64,000 nt of DNA. It comes from Streptomyces caelestis (GTDB taxonomy: Bacteria > Actinomycetota > Actinomycetes > Streptomycetales > Streptomycetaceae). The stretch's first letter is position 1. Each line of letters opens with the position of its first letter. Position numbers and translations under genes: made by a program. The stretch spans positions 171,166 through 235,165 of the forward strand of contig NZ_LGCN01000251.1 of NCBI RefSeq assembly GCF_001279005.1, read 5' to 3'. Shown here piece by piece: positions 19,469 through 28,349 of the stretch. A model generated the notes under the pieces. That model was not told the origin of the DNA and did not search any database. It saw nothing but the letters and a program-made list of their open reading frames with translations.

Positions 19469-20329
19469 GTGAGCGAACCCCGGTCCGCGCCGACGGTGGG
19501 ACAGGTCGTCCTCGGCCGGCGCCTGCTGGACCTGCGGGAAGGCGCGGGACTCAAGCGTGAGGAAGCGGCCCGCATCCTCCGTGTCGCGCCCGCCACCGTC
19601 CGCCGCATGGAGATGGCCGAGGTCGCGCTCAAGATCCCGTACCTCCAGCTCCTGCTGAAGGCGTACGGCGTCTCCGACGAGGAGGCCGAGGCCTTCGTGC
19701 AGCTGGCGGAGGACGCCAACCGGCCCGGCTGGTGGCAGCGCTTCCACGACATCCTGCCCGGCTGGTTCTCGATGTACGTCAGCCTGGAGGGCGCGGCCTC
19801 CCTCATCCGCAGCTACGAACCCCACTTCGTCCCCGGGCTGCTCCAGACCGAGGACTACGCGCGCGGCGTGCTGCGCTCCGGAGCCGTCGGGCAGACCCGG
19901 CCCGAGGACATAGAGCGCCACGTCGACCTGCGCATGCGACGGCAGGAACTGCTCACCCGCGAGGACGCGCCCCGGGTGTGGGTCGTGATGGACGAGACCG
20001 TGCTCCGCCGCCCGGTCGGCGGCCCGGAGGTGATGCGTGCGCAGATCGACAAGTTGCTCGAGGCCACGAAGCTGCCCCATGTGACGCTGCAGATCGCGCC
20101 GTTCGCCGGAGGGCCCCATCCCGGCACGTACGGGCCGTTCGTGCTGTTCCGATTCGCCATGCCCGAACTGCCGGACATGGTCTACAGCGAGTACCTGACC
20201 GGCGCCGTCTACCTGGACGCGCGCACCGAGGTGGCGACCCACCTCGAGGTCATGGACCGCATGGCGGCGCAGGCCGCTACGGCACATCGCACGAAGGAGA
20301 TCCTCCGGGATCTCCGCAAGGAGCTGTAA
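19469..20329 (+). CDS. XRE family regulator with DUF5753 (WhiJ/Scr1-like)
   Basis: A 286-residue DNA-binding protein. The N-terminal helix-turn-helix is GRRLLDLREGAGLKREEAARI with PATVRRMEMAE as recognition segment. The DUF5753 domain follows (LIRSYEPHFVPGLLQTEDYAR, DETVLRRPVGG, LPHVTLQIAPFAGGPHPG, FAMPELPDMVYSEYLTG). GTG 19469 is preceded by GAGGGAGGTGGAG. The next gene is its DUF397 partner with no gap. WhiJ-like proteins are known to control development and secondary metabolism in Streptomyces. Targets here are unknown. Confidence 0.93.
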   Translation: MSEPRSAPTVGQVVLGRRLLDLREGAGLKREEAARILRVAPATVRRMEMAEVALKIPYLQLLLKAYGVSDEEAEAFVQLAEDANRPGWWQRFHDILPGWFSMYVSLEGAASLIRSYEPHFVPGLLQTEDYARGVLRSGAVGQTRPEDIERHVDLRMRRQELLTREDAPRVWVVMDETVLRRPVGGPEVMRAQIDKLLEATKLPHVTLQIAPFAGGPHPGTYGPFVLFRFAMPELPDMVYSEYLTGAVYLDARTEVATHLEVMDRMAAQAATAHRTKEILRDLRKEL

Positions 20330-20614
20330 ATGGAACTCATGAAGCCCCTGAAGTCCCTGCCCCGCCCGCGGGTGCGCACCGGAAGGATCTACAACGGCAT
20401 GCCCGCGCGGGAACTGGGCAGCGAGGGCTGGCACAAGCCGTGGAGCGGCGGCAACGGAGGGAACTGCCTGGAGGCGATGAAGCTCGAGGACGGCCGGATC
20501 GCCGTGCGCCAGTCCACCGACCCGGACGGGCCGGCGCTCATCTACACCTCCGCCGAGATGACGGCCTTCATCGAGGGAGCGAAGGCGGGAGAGGCGGATT
20601 TCCTGCTGTCCTGA
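20330..20614 (+). CDS. DUF397 domain protein
   Basis: A 94-residue partner of the preceding regulator, with the DUF397 core WHKPWSGGNGGNCLEAMKL, IAVRQSTDPDGPALIYTSAE and MTAFIEGAKAGEADFLL. It is longer at the N-terminus than typical. The ATG directly follows the TAA of the XRE gene, so the pair is translationally coupled. By analogy to Scr1/Scr2 pairs it is likely to modulate the regulator. Confidence 0.88.
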   Translation: MELMKPLKSLPRPRVRTGRIYNGMPARELGSEGWHKPWSGGNGGNCLEAMKLEDGRIAVRQSTDPDGPALIYTSAEMTAFIEGAKAGEADFLLS

Positions 20615-20704
20615 ACCCTGTTGACCGCTCTACCTTTGTGTTTTTCCTTCTGAACTTGGCACCGTCTTGATCACTAACAGTTGCAGAGACTTATGGAGTC
20701 CGTC

Positions 20705-21508
20705 ATGACCGGGCAGCACCCCGTGGAGATCGACACGAGCAGGCCGCATCCCGCGCGGATGTACGACTGGTACCTCGGAGGCAAGGACAACTACCCGGTC
20801 GACGAGGCCATGGGGCGGCAGATGCTGGCCCTCGACCCCCGGGTTCCGGTGATGGCGCGGGTGAACCGCGCGTTCATGCAGCGGGCCACGCGCTGGCTGG
20901 CCGGACAGGGCATACGGCAGTTCCTCGACGTCGGCACCGGCATCCCGACCGAGCCCAACCTGCACCAGGTGGCACAGGAGGTCACGCCCGACGCCCGCGT
21001 CGTGTACTGCGACAACGACCCCATCGTGCTGGCCCACGCGGCGGCCCTGCTGCGCGGTACGGACGAAGGGGTGACCGAGTACCTCCAGGCCGACGTGCGG
21101 GAACCGGACGCCATCCTGGAGGGCGCGCGGAAGATCCTCGACTTCGACGAGCCGATCGCGCTGTCGCTCATCGCGCTGCTGCACTTCGTCTCCGACGGGG
21201 ACGGGGCGCACGAACTGGTCGGACGGCTGCTGGACGCGCTGCCGTCGGGCAGCCACCTGGTCGTCACCCACGCGACCTCCGACTTCACTCCGGAGGAGTC
21301 GAAGGCGGCCACGGAGAAGCTCAAGGCGGCGGGGGTCACCCTGGCGCTCCGCTCCCGTGAGGAGTTCACCCGCTTCTTCGACGGCCTGGACCTCGTCGAA
21401 CCGGGCGTCCAGGTCCCCCACCACTGGCGCCCGGAACTGGGCGCCCCGGTCCCGGGCCAGGACGACGACGTCATCCCGGGCTACGGCGCGGTGGCCCGCA
21501 AGCCGTAA
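20705..21508 (+). CDS. DUF574-type SAM-dependent methyltransferase
   Basis: A 267-residue actinobacterial methyltransferase family member. Its hallmark HPARMYDWYLGGKDNYPVD is at the N-terminus, with FLDVGTGIPTEPNLH as the SAM loop and VVYCDNDPIVLAHA after strand 2. Family members are often found beside XRE-DUF5753/DUF397 pairs, and no substrate is known. ATG 20705 is supported by GGAG 6 bp upstream, and ATG 20693 overlaps that site. An AT-rich 90-bp gap separates it from the DUF397 gene. Confidence 0.88.
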   Translation: MTGQHPVEIDTSRPHPARMYDWYLGGKDNYPVDEAMGRQMLALDPRVPVMARVNRAFMQRATRWLAGQGIRQFLDVGTGIPTEPNLHQVAQEVTPDARVVYCDNDPIVLAHAAALLRGTDEGVTEYLQADVREPDAILEGARKILDFDEPIALSLIALLHFVSDGDGAHELVGRLLDALPSGSHLVVTHATSDFTPEESKAATEKLKAAGVTLALRSREEFTRFFDGLDLVEPGVQVPHHWRPELGAPVPGQDDDVIPGYGAVARKP

Positions 21509-21650
21509 CCCGTCCGGAGCGGGACCCGCCCCCACCGCAGGCCGCCATGGGAGCGCCTGCGGCCGGTGGCGGGTCGGGGCCGCACCAGCTCACCGCCACG
21601 TGCCTTCGCCCCCGTGGACGCGCCGCCCACGGCCCGCGTGCCTCCGCTCC

Positions 21651-21931
21651 CGCGGGCGGTCGTGCCTTCCCCAGTGCCTCGAAGGCCTGGGAGACGTCCC
21701 CAGGGCGATGGGGGCGCCTCCCGCTCATGGGGGTGTTCCCCGCTCACTCATGGGGGTGTTCCCCGCTCATGGGGGTCCCCCCGCTCGAGCGAAGCCGGGA
21801 GCGGGGGAGGAGCCGGGAGCGGGGGAGGGCGGGCGCCGGGGGCGCCCTTCCGGGGGAGGCGCCCCGTGAGCGCCGGGCCGCGCGAACACCACCCGGCGCA
21901 CATCGACGCGGGGCCTCCCGCAAGCGCCGGG
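21651..21931 (-). repeat. dispersed intergenic repeat, copy 1
   Basis: Reverse-oriented copy of an element also found at 27528-27750 and 45671-45812. The 34-bp core at 21761-21794 contains CGCTCGAGCG, a perfect 10-bp palindrome, next to GCTCATGGGGG. This copy has internal tandem units of about 19-23 bp (ATGGGGGTGTTCCCC) and the GGGAGCGGGGGAGG motif twice. It fills most of the 446-bp gap between convergent genes. No gene is seen in the gap. Confidence 0.8.
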
Positions 21932-21954
21932 ACACGCCCCGCGACACCGCCGGT

Positions 21955-23445
21955 TCACACCGTCATCGGCCGGTCGTCCGGAGTGATCGGCGCCGGCAGG
22001 CGACCGGCCGCACCGGTCAGGTACCGGTCGACCGCCGCCGCCACCGCCCGCCCCTCGGCGATGGCCCACACGATCAGCGACTGGCCCCGAGCGGCGTCCC
22101 CGGCGGCGAACACACCCGGCACGTTCGTCGCGAAGCCCGCATCCCGCGCGAGCGTCCCACGAGGCGACAGCGCCACCCCCAGCCGGGCGACGAGCCCGTC
22201 CTCCCGATCCGGCCCGGAGAACCCGAGCGCCAGCAGAACGAGATCCGCCGGCAGCACCCGCTCGGTGCCCGGCACGGCCCGCCGCCCGGAGTCCACCTCG
22301 ACCAGGTGCAGCGCACCCACCCGCCCCTCCCCGTCACCGCTGAAGCGCAGCGTCGACGCGGCGAACAGCCGCGCGTCCGCGTCCGCCGCCGGCGCCGTCC
22401 GCAACGCGCCGGCCTCCTCGTGCGCCGCGGACAGCCGGTACACCTTCGGGTACGTCGGCCACGGCTCGGCGTCCTCGTCGCGCTCGGGGCCCGGCCGGGC
22501 GTAGATGTCGAGCTGGGTGACCGACGCGGCCCCCTCCCGCACCGCCGTCCCCAGACAGTCCGCCCCCGTGTCACCGCCCCCGACGATGACGACGTGCCGG
22601 CCCGCGGCCGACAGCGGCGACGACTCCAGATCCCCCTCGCACACCCGGTTCGCGAGCGGCAGATACTCCATCGCCTGGTGGATTCCCGCCAGTTCACGCC
22701 CCGGAACGGCAAGCTCCCGCCACGCCGTCGCCCCCGTCGCGAGCACCACCGCGTCATACCGCGTCCGCAGCTCCGCCGCGTCCACGTCCCGCCCGACCGT
22801 CGTGGACGTACGGAACTTCGTCCCCTCGGCCCGCATCTGCTCCACCCGCCGTTCCAGATGCCGCTTCTCCATCTTGAACTCGGGGATGCCGTACCGCATC
22901 AGCCCGCCGATCCGGTCGTCCCGCTCGTACACGGCGACCGTGTGCCCCGCACGGGTCAGCTGCTGGGCCGCGGCCAGCCCGGCCGGGCCCGAGCCGATGA
23001 CCGCGACCGTCCGCCCGGAGAGCCGCTCCGGCGGCGCCGGCGGGGCGAAACCCTCCTCCCAGGCCCGGTCGGCGATGGCGCACTCGACGTTCTTGATGGT
23101 GACCGCCGGCTGGTTGATGGCGAGCACACAGCCGGCCTCGCAGGGCGCCGGACACAACCGGCCGGTGAATTCGGGGAAGTTGTTGGTGGCGTGCAACCGC
23201 TCCGCCGCGGCCCGCCAGTCCTCCCGCGCGACCAGGTCGTTCCACTCGGGGATGAGATTGCCGAGCGGGCAGGCCTGGTGGCAGAACGGCACACCGCAGT
23301 CCATGCAGCGATCCGCCTGCGGACCGACGATGGGCAGCAACGCCCCCGGGACGTACACCTCGTTCCAGTCGCGGACCCGTTCCCCGACGGGCCGGCGCGG
23401 CCACTCCTCGCGGGGCGTGGTCAGGAAACCCTTGGGATCGGCCAT
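21955..23445 (-). CDS. gltD: glutamate synthase small-subunit family protein (GltD)
   Basis: A 496-residue NADPH/FAD iron-sulphur oxidoreductase. N-terminal cluster cysteines are in CMDCGVPFCHQACPLGNL and CPAPCEAGCVLA, the FAD loop is VIGSGPAGLAAAQQL, the NAD(P)H loop VIVGGGDTGADCLG and the C-terminal FAD motif is GVFAAGDAARGQSLIVWAI. In GOGAT this subunit passes electrons to the large glutaminase subunit GltB. No gltB is adjacent, so it may serve another partner. ATG 23445 has AAGGA upstream. Confidence 0.92.
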   Translation of the reverse strand: MADPKGFLTTPREEWPRRPVGERVRDWNEVYVPGALLPIVGPQADRCMDCGVPFCHQACPLGNLIPEWNDLVAREDWRAAAERLHATNNFPEFTGRLCPAPCEAGCVLAINQPAVTIKNVECAIADRAWEEGFAPPAPPERLSGRTVAVIGSGPAGLAAAQQLTRAGHTVAVYERDDRIGGLMRYGIPEFKMEKRHLERRVEQMRAEGTKFRTSTTVGRDVDAAELRTRYDAVVLATGATAWRELAVPGRELAGIHQAMEYLPLANRVCEGDLESSPLSAAGRHVVIVGGGDTGADCLGTAVREGAASVTQLDIYARPGPERDEDAEPWPTYPKVYRLSAAHEEAGALRTAPAADADARLFAASTLRFSGDGEGRVGALHLVEVDSGRRAVPGTERVLPADLVLLALGFSGPDREDGLVARLGVALSPRGTLARDAGFATNVPGVFAAGDAARGQSLIVWAIAEGRAVAAAVDRYLTGAAGRLPAPITPDDRPMTV

Positions 23446-23575
23446 GGCCGTGTTCCTTGCGTGCGCGGATGACGGGCCGTGCCTCGCCGGGCGGCACTCC
23501 TCCGGCCACGATACGTCCGCTCACCCGCCCCCGCAGAGGGCCGGGACAGCGCTTTCCGGGAGCCGGCCGGGCCCC

Positions 23576-24055
23576 TCAGACGAGGGCCAGGAGGTACGCC
23601 ACCGCCGCCCCGGCCGAGGCGAGCGCGCGGACGTGGTTCCACACCGTCCACTCGCGGACGTAGACCGGCCAGTACGCGACCGCCTCCGGGCCTCCCGGTT
23701 CGAGCCGGGCCAGCGCCTCGTTGCGCGGTATGTGCGCGACCACGGTCAGCCCGAACGAGCCGACCAGGTACAAGGCACCGCCCACCAGCAGCTCGACCGT
23801 CCCCTCGTCCGGCCACAGCACGAACGTCACCACCGTGACCACCGCGCACAGCATCGCCGTACCGAGGAACAGCAGCATGAAGGCCGGACGCACCGCCGCC
23901 ACGTTGACCGCCTGCATCGCGGCCACCCCCTGCGCCGGCGGCAGTGCCGCGAGCCCTCTCATCACGAACGTCGAGAAGGCGCAGAAGACCCCGGCCGTCA
24001 GCCCGGTCCCGAGCACCCCCAGCACCGTCAGCACGAAGTACGGTCCGTCGATCAT
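23576..24055 (-). CDS. DUF1772 family membrane protein
   Basis: A 159-residue protein with four hydrophobic helices, starting FVLTVLGVLGTGLTAGVFCA and ending VRALASAGAAVAYLLAL, with the family-typical HIPRNEALAR loop and WTVWNHVRALAS. Some DUF1772 members resemble anthrone oxygenases. The activity here is unknown. ATG 24055 is preceded by GAGGGGTGACGAC. It is divergent from the uridine kinase-like gene across a 227-bp gap in which I see nothing clear. Confidence 0.85.
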   Translation of the reverse strand: MIDGPYFVLTVLGVLGTGLTAGVFCAFSTFVMRGLAALPPAQGVAAMQAVNVAAVRPAFMLLFLGTAMLCAVVTVVTFVLWPDEGTVELLVGGALYLVGSFGLTVVAHIPRNEALARLEPGGPEAVAYWPVYVREWTVWNHVRALASAGAAVAYLLALV

Positions 24056-24282
24056 GTCGTCACCCCTCGTTCGCGGCCGGGGCCTCCCCTGCCGCCTCCG
24101 TCCCCCTCACCATCAGTGCGCACGCCTCTCGGCATCCCCGGCCACGGCCCAGGAGCGCGGGCGCATGCGCGCACGTCCAGGGACGTCGACCGCTCCGGAC
24201 GCCACCCGGTTCCGCCGGACGCCGGACCCGTGCCGCCGGGGGAGCCGCGCGGTCGGACCCGCTGTCGGCGCATCATGGCCGT

Positions 24283-24915
24283 GTGCGACTCGAAGCGATC
24301 ACCTGGGACCGGCTCGGCGACCTCCTCGCCGAGCGCCTGCTGGAGCTGAAGACGGCCGACGGCGGCCCCTGGCCGCGGGTCGCCCTCGACGGAGCCCCCG
24401 CCGCGCGTCCGGGAGACCTCGCCGAGCGGGTCGCCGAGGCGCTGCGGATACGCGGCCGGCCCTCCCTGGCCGTCGGCGCCGAGGGCTTCCTGCGACCCGC
24501 CTCCGTCCGGCTCGAGTACGGCCACCAGGACCTGGAGTCCTACTACGGCGGCTGGTACGACACCGGCGCCCTCTGGCGCGAGGTGTTCGGCCCCCTCGAG
24601 CCCGGCGGGAGCGGACGCGTCCTGCCCGACCTGTGGGACCCCGTCACCGACCGCGCCACCCGCAGCCCTTATGTCCAACTCCCTCCCAGCGGCGTTCTGT
24701 TGCTGCACGGCCCCCTCCTCCTGCGCCACTGGTTCCCCTTCGACCTGAGCGTCCACGTCCTGCTCTCCCCGGGCGCCCTGCGCCGTCGTACCGCCGAGGC
24801 CGAGCACTGGACCCTCCCCGCCTTCGAGCGCTACGCGCGGGAGGCCGACCCCGCCGGCACGGCCGACGTACTGGTACGGGCCGACGACCCCCGTCATCCG
24901 GCCTGGAGCGGCTGA
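24283..24915 (+). CDS. uridine kinase-like protein without a Walker A lysine
   Basis: A 210-residue protein resembling actinobacterial uridine kinase/P-loop family members over its length: FLRPASVRLEYGHQDLESYY, GGWYDTGALWREVFGPL, GGSGRVLPDLWDPVTDRATR, GVLLLHGPLLLR and LPAFERYAREADP. The expected GxxxxGK(S/T) loop is replaced by VALDGAPAARPGDLAERVAE, with no Gly-Lys. It may therefore not bind ATP in the usual way. GTG start 24283 is a best guess, and no strong ribosome site is seen. Confidence 0.75.
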   Translation: MRLEAITWDRLGDLLAERLLELKTADGGPWPRVALDGAPAARPGDLAERVAEALRIRGRPSLAVGAEGFLRPASVRLEYGHQDLESYYGGWYDTGALWREVFGPLEPGGSGRVLPDLWDPVTDRATRSPYVQLPPSGVLLLHGPLLLRHWFPFDLSVHVLLSPGALRRRTAEAEHWTLPAFERYAREADPAGTADVLVRADDPRHPAWSG

Positions 24916-24923
24916 CCCCGCCT

Positions 24924-24943
24924 CGTTCCCCGGAGCGGGAACG
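24924..24943. terminator. hairpin between convergent genes
   Basis: Arms CGTTCCC (24924-24930) and GGGAACG (24937-24943) with a 6-nt loop, 9 bp after the upstream stop. It can serve both the plus-strand gene and psuK. Confidence 0.45.
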
Positions 24944-25122
24944 TCCGTGTCGGGGCGGCCTCTCCGCAAAGGGGCGATCCCGGAGCCGACGGCTGCGCCG
25001 GAACGCCCGGTACAGCATTCTGCCCGTCCTGGACGAGTCGTGTGCGGGCCTGTGGACAGGGGGCATTCCGCTTTGTTCCCGCCTGTGGACGAAGGGAGTT
25101 GACCCGTCGTGAGGCCCGTTCG

Positions 25123-26040
25123 TCAGGCGGGCGCCGGCGGGCGGCCCCCTATGTGTTCCACCGCCTGCGCGCCCGCCCGGCAGCCCTCCCTCGTCGCCTG
25201 CTCCGGGCCGGCGCCCGCGAGCAGGGCCGCGAGGAACGCGCCCGTGAACGCGTCACCGGCACCCGTGGTGTCCCGGGGCGCCGCCGATACGGCCGGGACA
25301 CGGGCGTACACCTCCCCGGACCGGGCGAGCAACGCGCCCTCGGCACCCTGCTTGGCCACCACCAGCGGAACGCGCAGGCTCAGCCGCGCCGCGGCGTCCG
25401 CGGCATCGGACGCCCCCGTGAGCAGGCACGCCTCGTCACGGCTGGGCAGCAGGACGTCCACGTCCTCGACCAGCGACAGGAACCGGTCGGCGCCCAGCCG
25501 CACGAGGAACCCCCTCGACGCCGGATCCAGGCTCACCGGCACCCCACGGGCCCGCGCCGCCCTCGACGCCACCGCGACCAAGGCCCTGCTCGGCTCGGTG
25601 AACAGCAGATAGCCCGACAGGTGCAGCCGCGCCACCCCGTCCAGCAGCGCGTCCGACCAGTCGCCGGGTCCCAGCCGCAGCGACGCGCCGCTGTCGGTGA
25701 GGAACGTCCGCTCGGCCGCCGCGCCCCCGTCGACCAGGCAGATCACCGTCCCCGTCGGCGCCTGCCCGTCCACGACCAGCAGCGGACGGACCCCGCAGGC
25801 GGCCAGCTCCCGCTCGTGCCAGGCCGCCGCGTCCTCGCCCACCCGACCGAGGAGCCGCACCTCCGTGCCATCCCGGCGCGCCGCCCAGCAGGCCACATTG
25901 GCGCCCGCGCCGCCCGGCACCGTCCGGATCGCCGCCGCCGTGTCCGTCCCCGGCGCGAGCGGCCCCCGGTGCCGGGCGACCACATCCGTGATCACGTCGC
26001 CGACGACCAGCAGCGCCCCGCCCCGCACGGCGTCCGTCAC
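25123..26040 (-). CDS. psuK: PfkB family kinase, probable pseudouridine kinase
   Basis: A 305-residue ribokinase-fold enzyme: N-terminal LLVVGDVITDVVARH, GGAGANVACWAAR, the LLPSRDEACLLTGASD region and the C-terminal catalytic signature DTTGAGDAFTGAFLAALL. The GTG start overlaps the stop of psuG by 4 bp. That coupling is the main reason to assign pseudouridine as substrate: PsuK makes pseudouridine-5'-phosphate, which PsuG cleaves. Confidence 0.85.
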   Translation of the reverse strand: MTDAVRGGALLVVGDVITDVVARHRGPLAPGTDTAAAIRTVPGGAGANVACWAARRDGTEVRLLGRVGEDAAAWHERELAACGVRPLLVVDGQAPTGTVICLVDGGAAAERTFLTDSGASLRLGPGDWSDALLDGVARLHLSGYLLFTEPSRALVAVASRAARARGVPVSLDPASRGFLVRLGADRFLSLVEDVDVLLPSRDEACLLTGASDAADAAARLSLRVPLVVAKQGAEGALLARSGEVYARVPAVSAAPRDTTGAGDAFTGAFLAALLAGAGPEQATREGCRAGAQAVEHIGGRPPAPA

Positions 26041-26948
26041 TCCCCGACGGCCCAGGCCGCCGCGACCCGCGCGGCCAGACGGACGTTGCCCCGGACCGCC
26101 GCCAGGTTCGCGGCGAGGGAGGCGCCGTCGGTGTGGCGGACCAGATGGTCGAGCAGGAACGGCGTGACCGCCTGGCCGGTGACCCCCTCCGCCCCGCACG
26201 CGCGCAGTGCCTCGTCGAGGACGCGCGCGTGCAGTTCGGGGTCCAACTGCTCCGCCTCGGGAACGGGGTTGGCCACGATCAGCGCCGACTCGTCCCCGCC
26301 CAGCGCGTCCTGCGCCCGCATGACCTCCGCTACCTGCGCCGGAGTGTCCAGCCGCCAGTCCACGGGGTGCCCGGAGTCGGAGAGATAGAAGCCGGGGAAG
26401 CGGTCCGTGCCGTACCCGGCGACCGCCACCCCCAGTGTCTCCAGCCGTTGCAGGGTCGCGGGCACGTCCAGGATCGACTTCACGCCCGCGCACACCACGG
26501 TGATCCGCGTCCGCGCCAGCAGGCCGAGATCGGCCGACTCGTCCTGGGTCACCGTCCACTCCCGGTGCACGCCGCCGAGCCCTCCGGTGGCGAACACCCG
26601 TATGCCCGCGAGCGCCGCCAGCCGGGCGGTGGCCGACACCGTGGTCGCCCCGCTCGTCCCGGCGGCCACCGCGAGCGGCAGATCACGATGGCCCAGCTTG
26701 CGGATGCCGTCCTCGCCCGCGACCCGTTCCACCTGCTCCTTGTCCAGACCGACCCGGGGCCGCCCGTCCAGCACGGCGATCGTCGCCGGTACCGCACCCT
26801 CCTGCCGTACGGCCGCCTCCAGCTCCAGCGCCACCCGGAGATTGCGCGGCCGGGGCAGACCGTGGGCGATGATCGTGGACTCCAGGGCCACCACCGGGCG
26901 GCCCTCGGCGATCGCCTCCCGTACCTCTTCGGACACCATGAGCACCAT
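26037..26948 (-). CDS. psuG: pseudouridine-5'-phosphate glycosidase
   Basis: A 303-residue enzyme splitting pseudouridine 5'-phosphate into uracil and ribose 5-phosphate. Family motifs are VALESTIIAHGLPRPRNL, ATIAVLDGRPRVGL, KLGHRDLPLAVAAGTSGATT, GGLGGVHREWTVTQDESADL, the Lys-containing VCAGVKSILDVPAT and YGTDRFPGFYLSDSG. ATG 26948 has GGAGG 7 bp upstream, so it is preferred over ATG 26939. It is the first gene of a psuG-psuK operon for salvage of modified RNA nucleosides. Confidence 0.95.
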   Translation of the reverse strand: MVLMVSEEVREAIAEGRPVVALESTIIAHGLPRPRNLRVALELEAAVRQEGAVPATIAVLDGRPRVGLDKEQVERVAGEDGIRKLGHRDLPLAVAAGTSGATTVSATARLAALAGIRVFATGGLGGVHREWTVTQDESADLGLLARTRITVVCAGVKSILDVPATLQRLETLGVAVAGYGTDRFPGFYLSDSGHPVDWRLDTPAQVAEVMRAQDALGGDESALIVANPVPEAEQLDPELHARVLDEALRACGAEGVTGQAVTPFLLDHLVRHTDGASLAANLAAVRGNVRLAARVAAAWAVGE

Positions 26949-27049
26949 GCGTCTGCCTCCTGTCTGCCGGTTCTCCCTCATCTCTGGCGGACCGGGCACC
27001 GGGGCAAACCTCTTGCGCGCCGTCACGGGCGTCGCGGAGGCTGGAAGCC

Positions 27050-27478
27050 ATGACGGACAACACGACTCGCCTCGATCACATCGTCCTGTGGGTGGACGAT
27101 CCCCTCGCCGCCGCCGGTTTCTACGAGAAGACCGTGGGCCTGGAGCCCGTCAGGCTCACCGAATACTCCGCCGGTGAGGCGCCGTTTCCCTCGGTGCGGG
27201 TGAACGAGGAGACGATCCTCGATCTCATGCCGCGGGCGAAGGCGGAACGCATGGGCATGGTTCCCGGCGCCGCGGAGAGCTCGGGGCATCCCGTGAACCA
27301 TGTCTGTCTGTCGCTGGCGGCCTCGGACTTCGACGCTCTGCGCAGTCGGCTGGAGGAGGGCTCCGTACCGGTGTCGGACGTCTCGCGTGATTCCTTCGGG
27401 GCGCGGGGGTCGGCCCGGCGCAGCTTCTACTTCCGGGATCCGGACGGCAACGTGTTCGAGGCGCGGCACTACGACTGA
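27050..27478 (+). CDS. VOC (glyoxalase/bleomycin-resistance fold) family protein
   Basis: A 142-residue vicinal-oxygen-chelate protein with two beta-alpha-beta-beta-beta modules. LDHIVLWVDDPLAAAGFYE starts the first, and NHVCLSLAASDFDALRSRL starts the second. Likely metal ligands are His near residue 10, Glu in NEETILDLM, His in VNHVCL and Glu in FEARHYD. GGAGG lies 9-13 bp before the ATG. Substrate unknown. Confidence 0.88.
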   Translation: MTDNTTRLDHIVLWVDDPLAAAGFYEKTVGLEPVRLTEYSAGEAPFPSVRVNEETILDLMPRAKAERMGMVPGAAESSGHPVNHVCLSLAASDFDALRSRLEEGSVPVSDVSRDSFGARGSARRSFYFRDPDGNVFEARHYD

Positions 27479-27527
27479 CCGGAGGCTCTCCGCTTCCCGC
27501 GCCGGTGCCGACCGGGGCGCCTCACAG

Positions 27528-27750
27528 CCCGGTGCTCGCGGGGACGCCCCGCGTCGGTGGGCCGGGGGGTGTGCGCGGCCCGGCGCTCGCAGGGTGCCTC
27601 CCCCACTCTCGGCTCCTCCCCCCACTCTCGGCTTCGCTCGAGCGGGGGGACCCCCATGAGCGGGGGCCCTATGGGCGGGAGGTGTCCCCATCGCCCCGGG
27701 GGCGCCTCCCAGGCCGTTCAGGCGCTGGGGGAGGCACGACTGCCGGCGGG
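27528..27750 (+). repeat. dispersed intergenic repeat, copy 2
   Basis: Its 34-bp core (27632-27665) is identical to the reverse complement of the copy 1 core. Homology to copy 1 continues on both sides, from CCCGGTGCTCGCGGGG near 27528 to GAGGCACGAC near 27740. It fills the 309-bp gap between the convergent VOC and ogt genes. No gene is seen there. Confidence 0.8.
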
Positions 27751-27787
27751 TACGCCGGCAGGCGACTGCCCGCGGTGGGCGGGAGGG

Positions 27788-28342
27788 TCAGAACAACGGC
27801 TCGGGGAGGACGCCCTCCAGGGCGAGGAGGCGGCGTTTGGCTTCCAGGCCGCCGCCGAAGCCGCCGATGCCCCCGTCGCTCTCCACCACCCGGTGGCACG
27901 GCACGACCACCGGCAACGGATTCGCGCCCATCGCCATGCCCACGGCCTGGGCCGCGCCGGGCTGGCCGACCCGCCGGGCCAGATCGCCGTACCCGACGAC
28001 CGAGCCGAACGGCACCCCGGTGGCCAGCTCCCGCAGCACCTCGCGGTGGAAGCCCGAGATCAGCGACCAGTCCAGCGGCAGCTCGAAGTCCCGCCGCTCG
28101 CCCGCGAAGTACGCCTCGACCTGGCGTATCGCCTCGGCCAGCAACGGGGAGCCGGGCTCCTCGACGGGCTCGGCGCCGAGCCGCGACGCCAGCCGCTCCA
28201 GCGCGCTGCCGCGCACCTCGCCGGTGGCGTGGAACACGACGTTGACCAGACCCTCACAGGTCGCGGCCAGCAGCAGTGGGCCGATGCCGGTGCCGACGAC
28301 GGCCCACACCACCCGCTGCCCGTACCGCCCATGGCTGTCCAT
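27788..28342 (-). CDS. ogt: methylated-DNA--protein-cysteine methyltransferase
   Basis: A 184-residue suicide repair protein that takes methyl groups off O6-methylguanine. The active site PVVVPCHRVVESDGGIGGFGGG has the acceptor Cys in PCHRV. The DNA-binding HTH region precedes it (GYGDLARRVGQPGAAQAVGMAMGANP in outline). The start is ATG 28342: the upstream TTG at 28372 lies inside a promoter -35 element, and the -10 TACGGT ends 7 bp before this ATG, so the message is predicted leaderless and DNA-damage inducible. Confidence 0.93.
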   Translation of the reverse strand: MDSHGRYGQRVVWAVVGTGIGPLLLAATCEGLVNVVFHATGEVRGSALERLASRLGAEPVEEPGSPLLAEAIRQVEAYFAGERRDFELPLDWSLISGFHREVLRELATGVPFGSVVGYGDLARRVGQPGAAQAVGMAMGANPLPVVVPCHRVVESDGGIGGFGGGLEAKRRLLALEGVLPEPLF

Positions 28343-28349
28343 GCGCACC

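Noticed and set aside
21724..21778. Short direct repeats that look like a small CRISPR array
   Set aside because: The units (ATGGGGGTGTTCCCC) are spaced by only 4-8 bp, with no unique spacers and no cas genes. They are internal duplications of the dispersed repeat.
26949..27026. A longer psuG start at 27026
   Set aside because: The extension (TARKRFAPVPGPPEMREN) is not family-like and the ATG at 26948 has a GGAGG ribosome site at ideal spacing.
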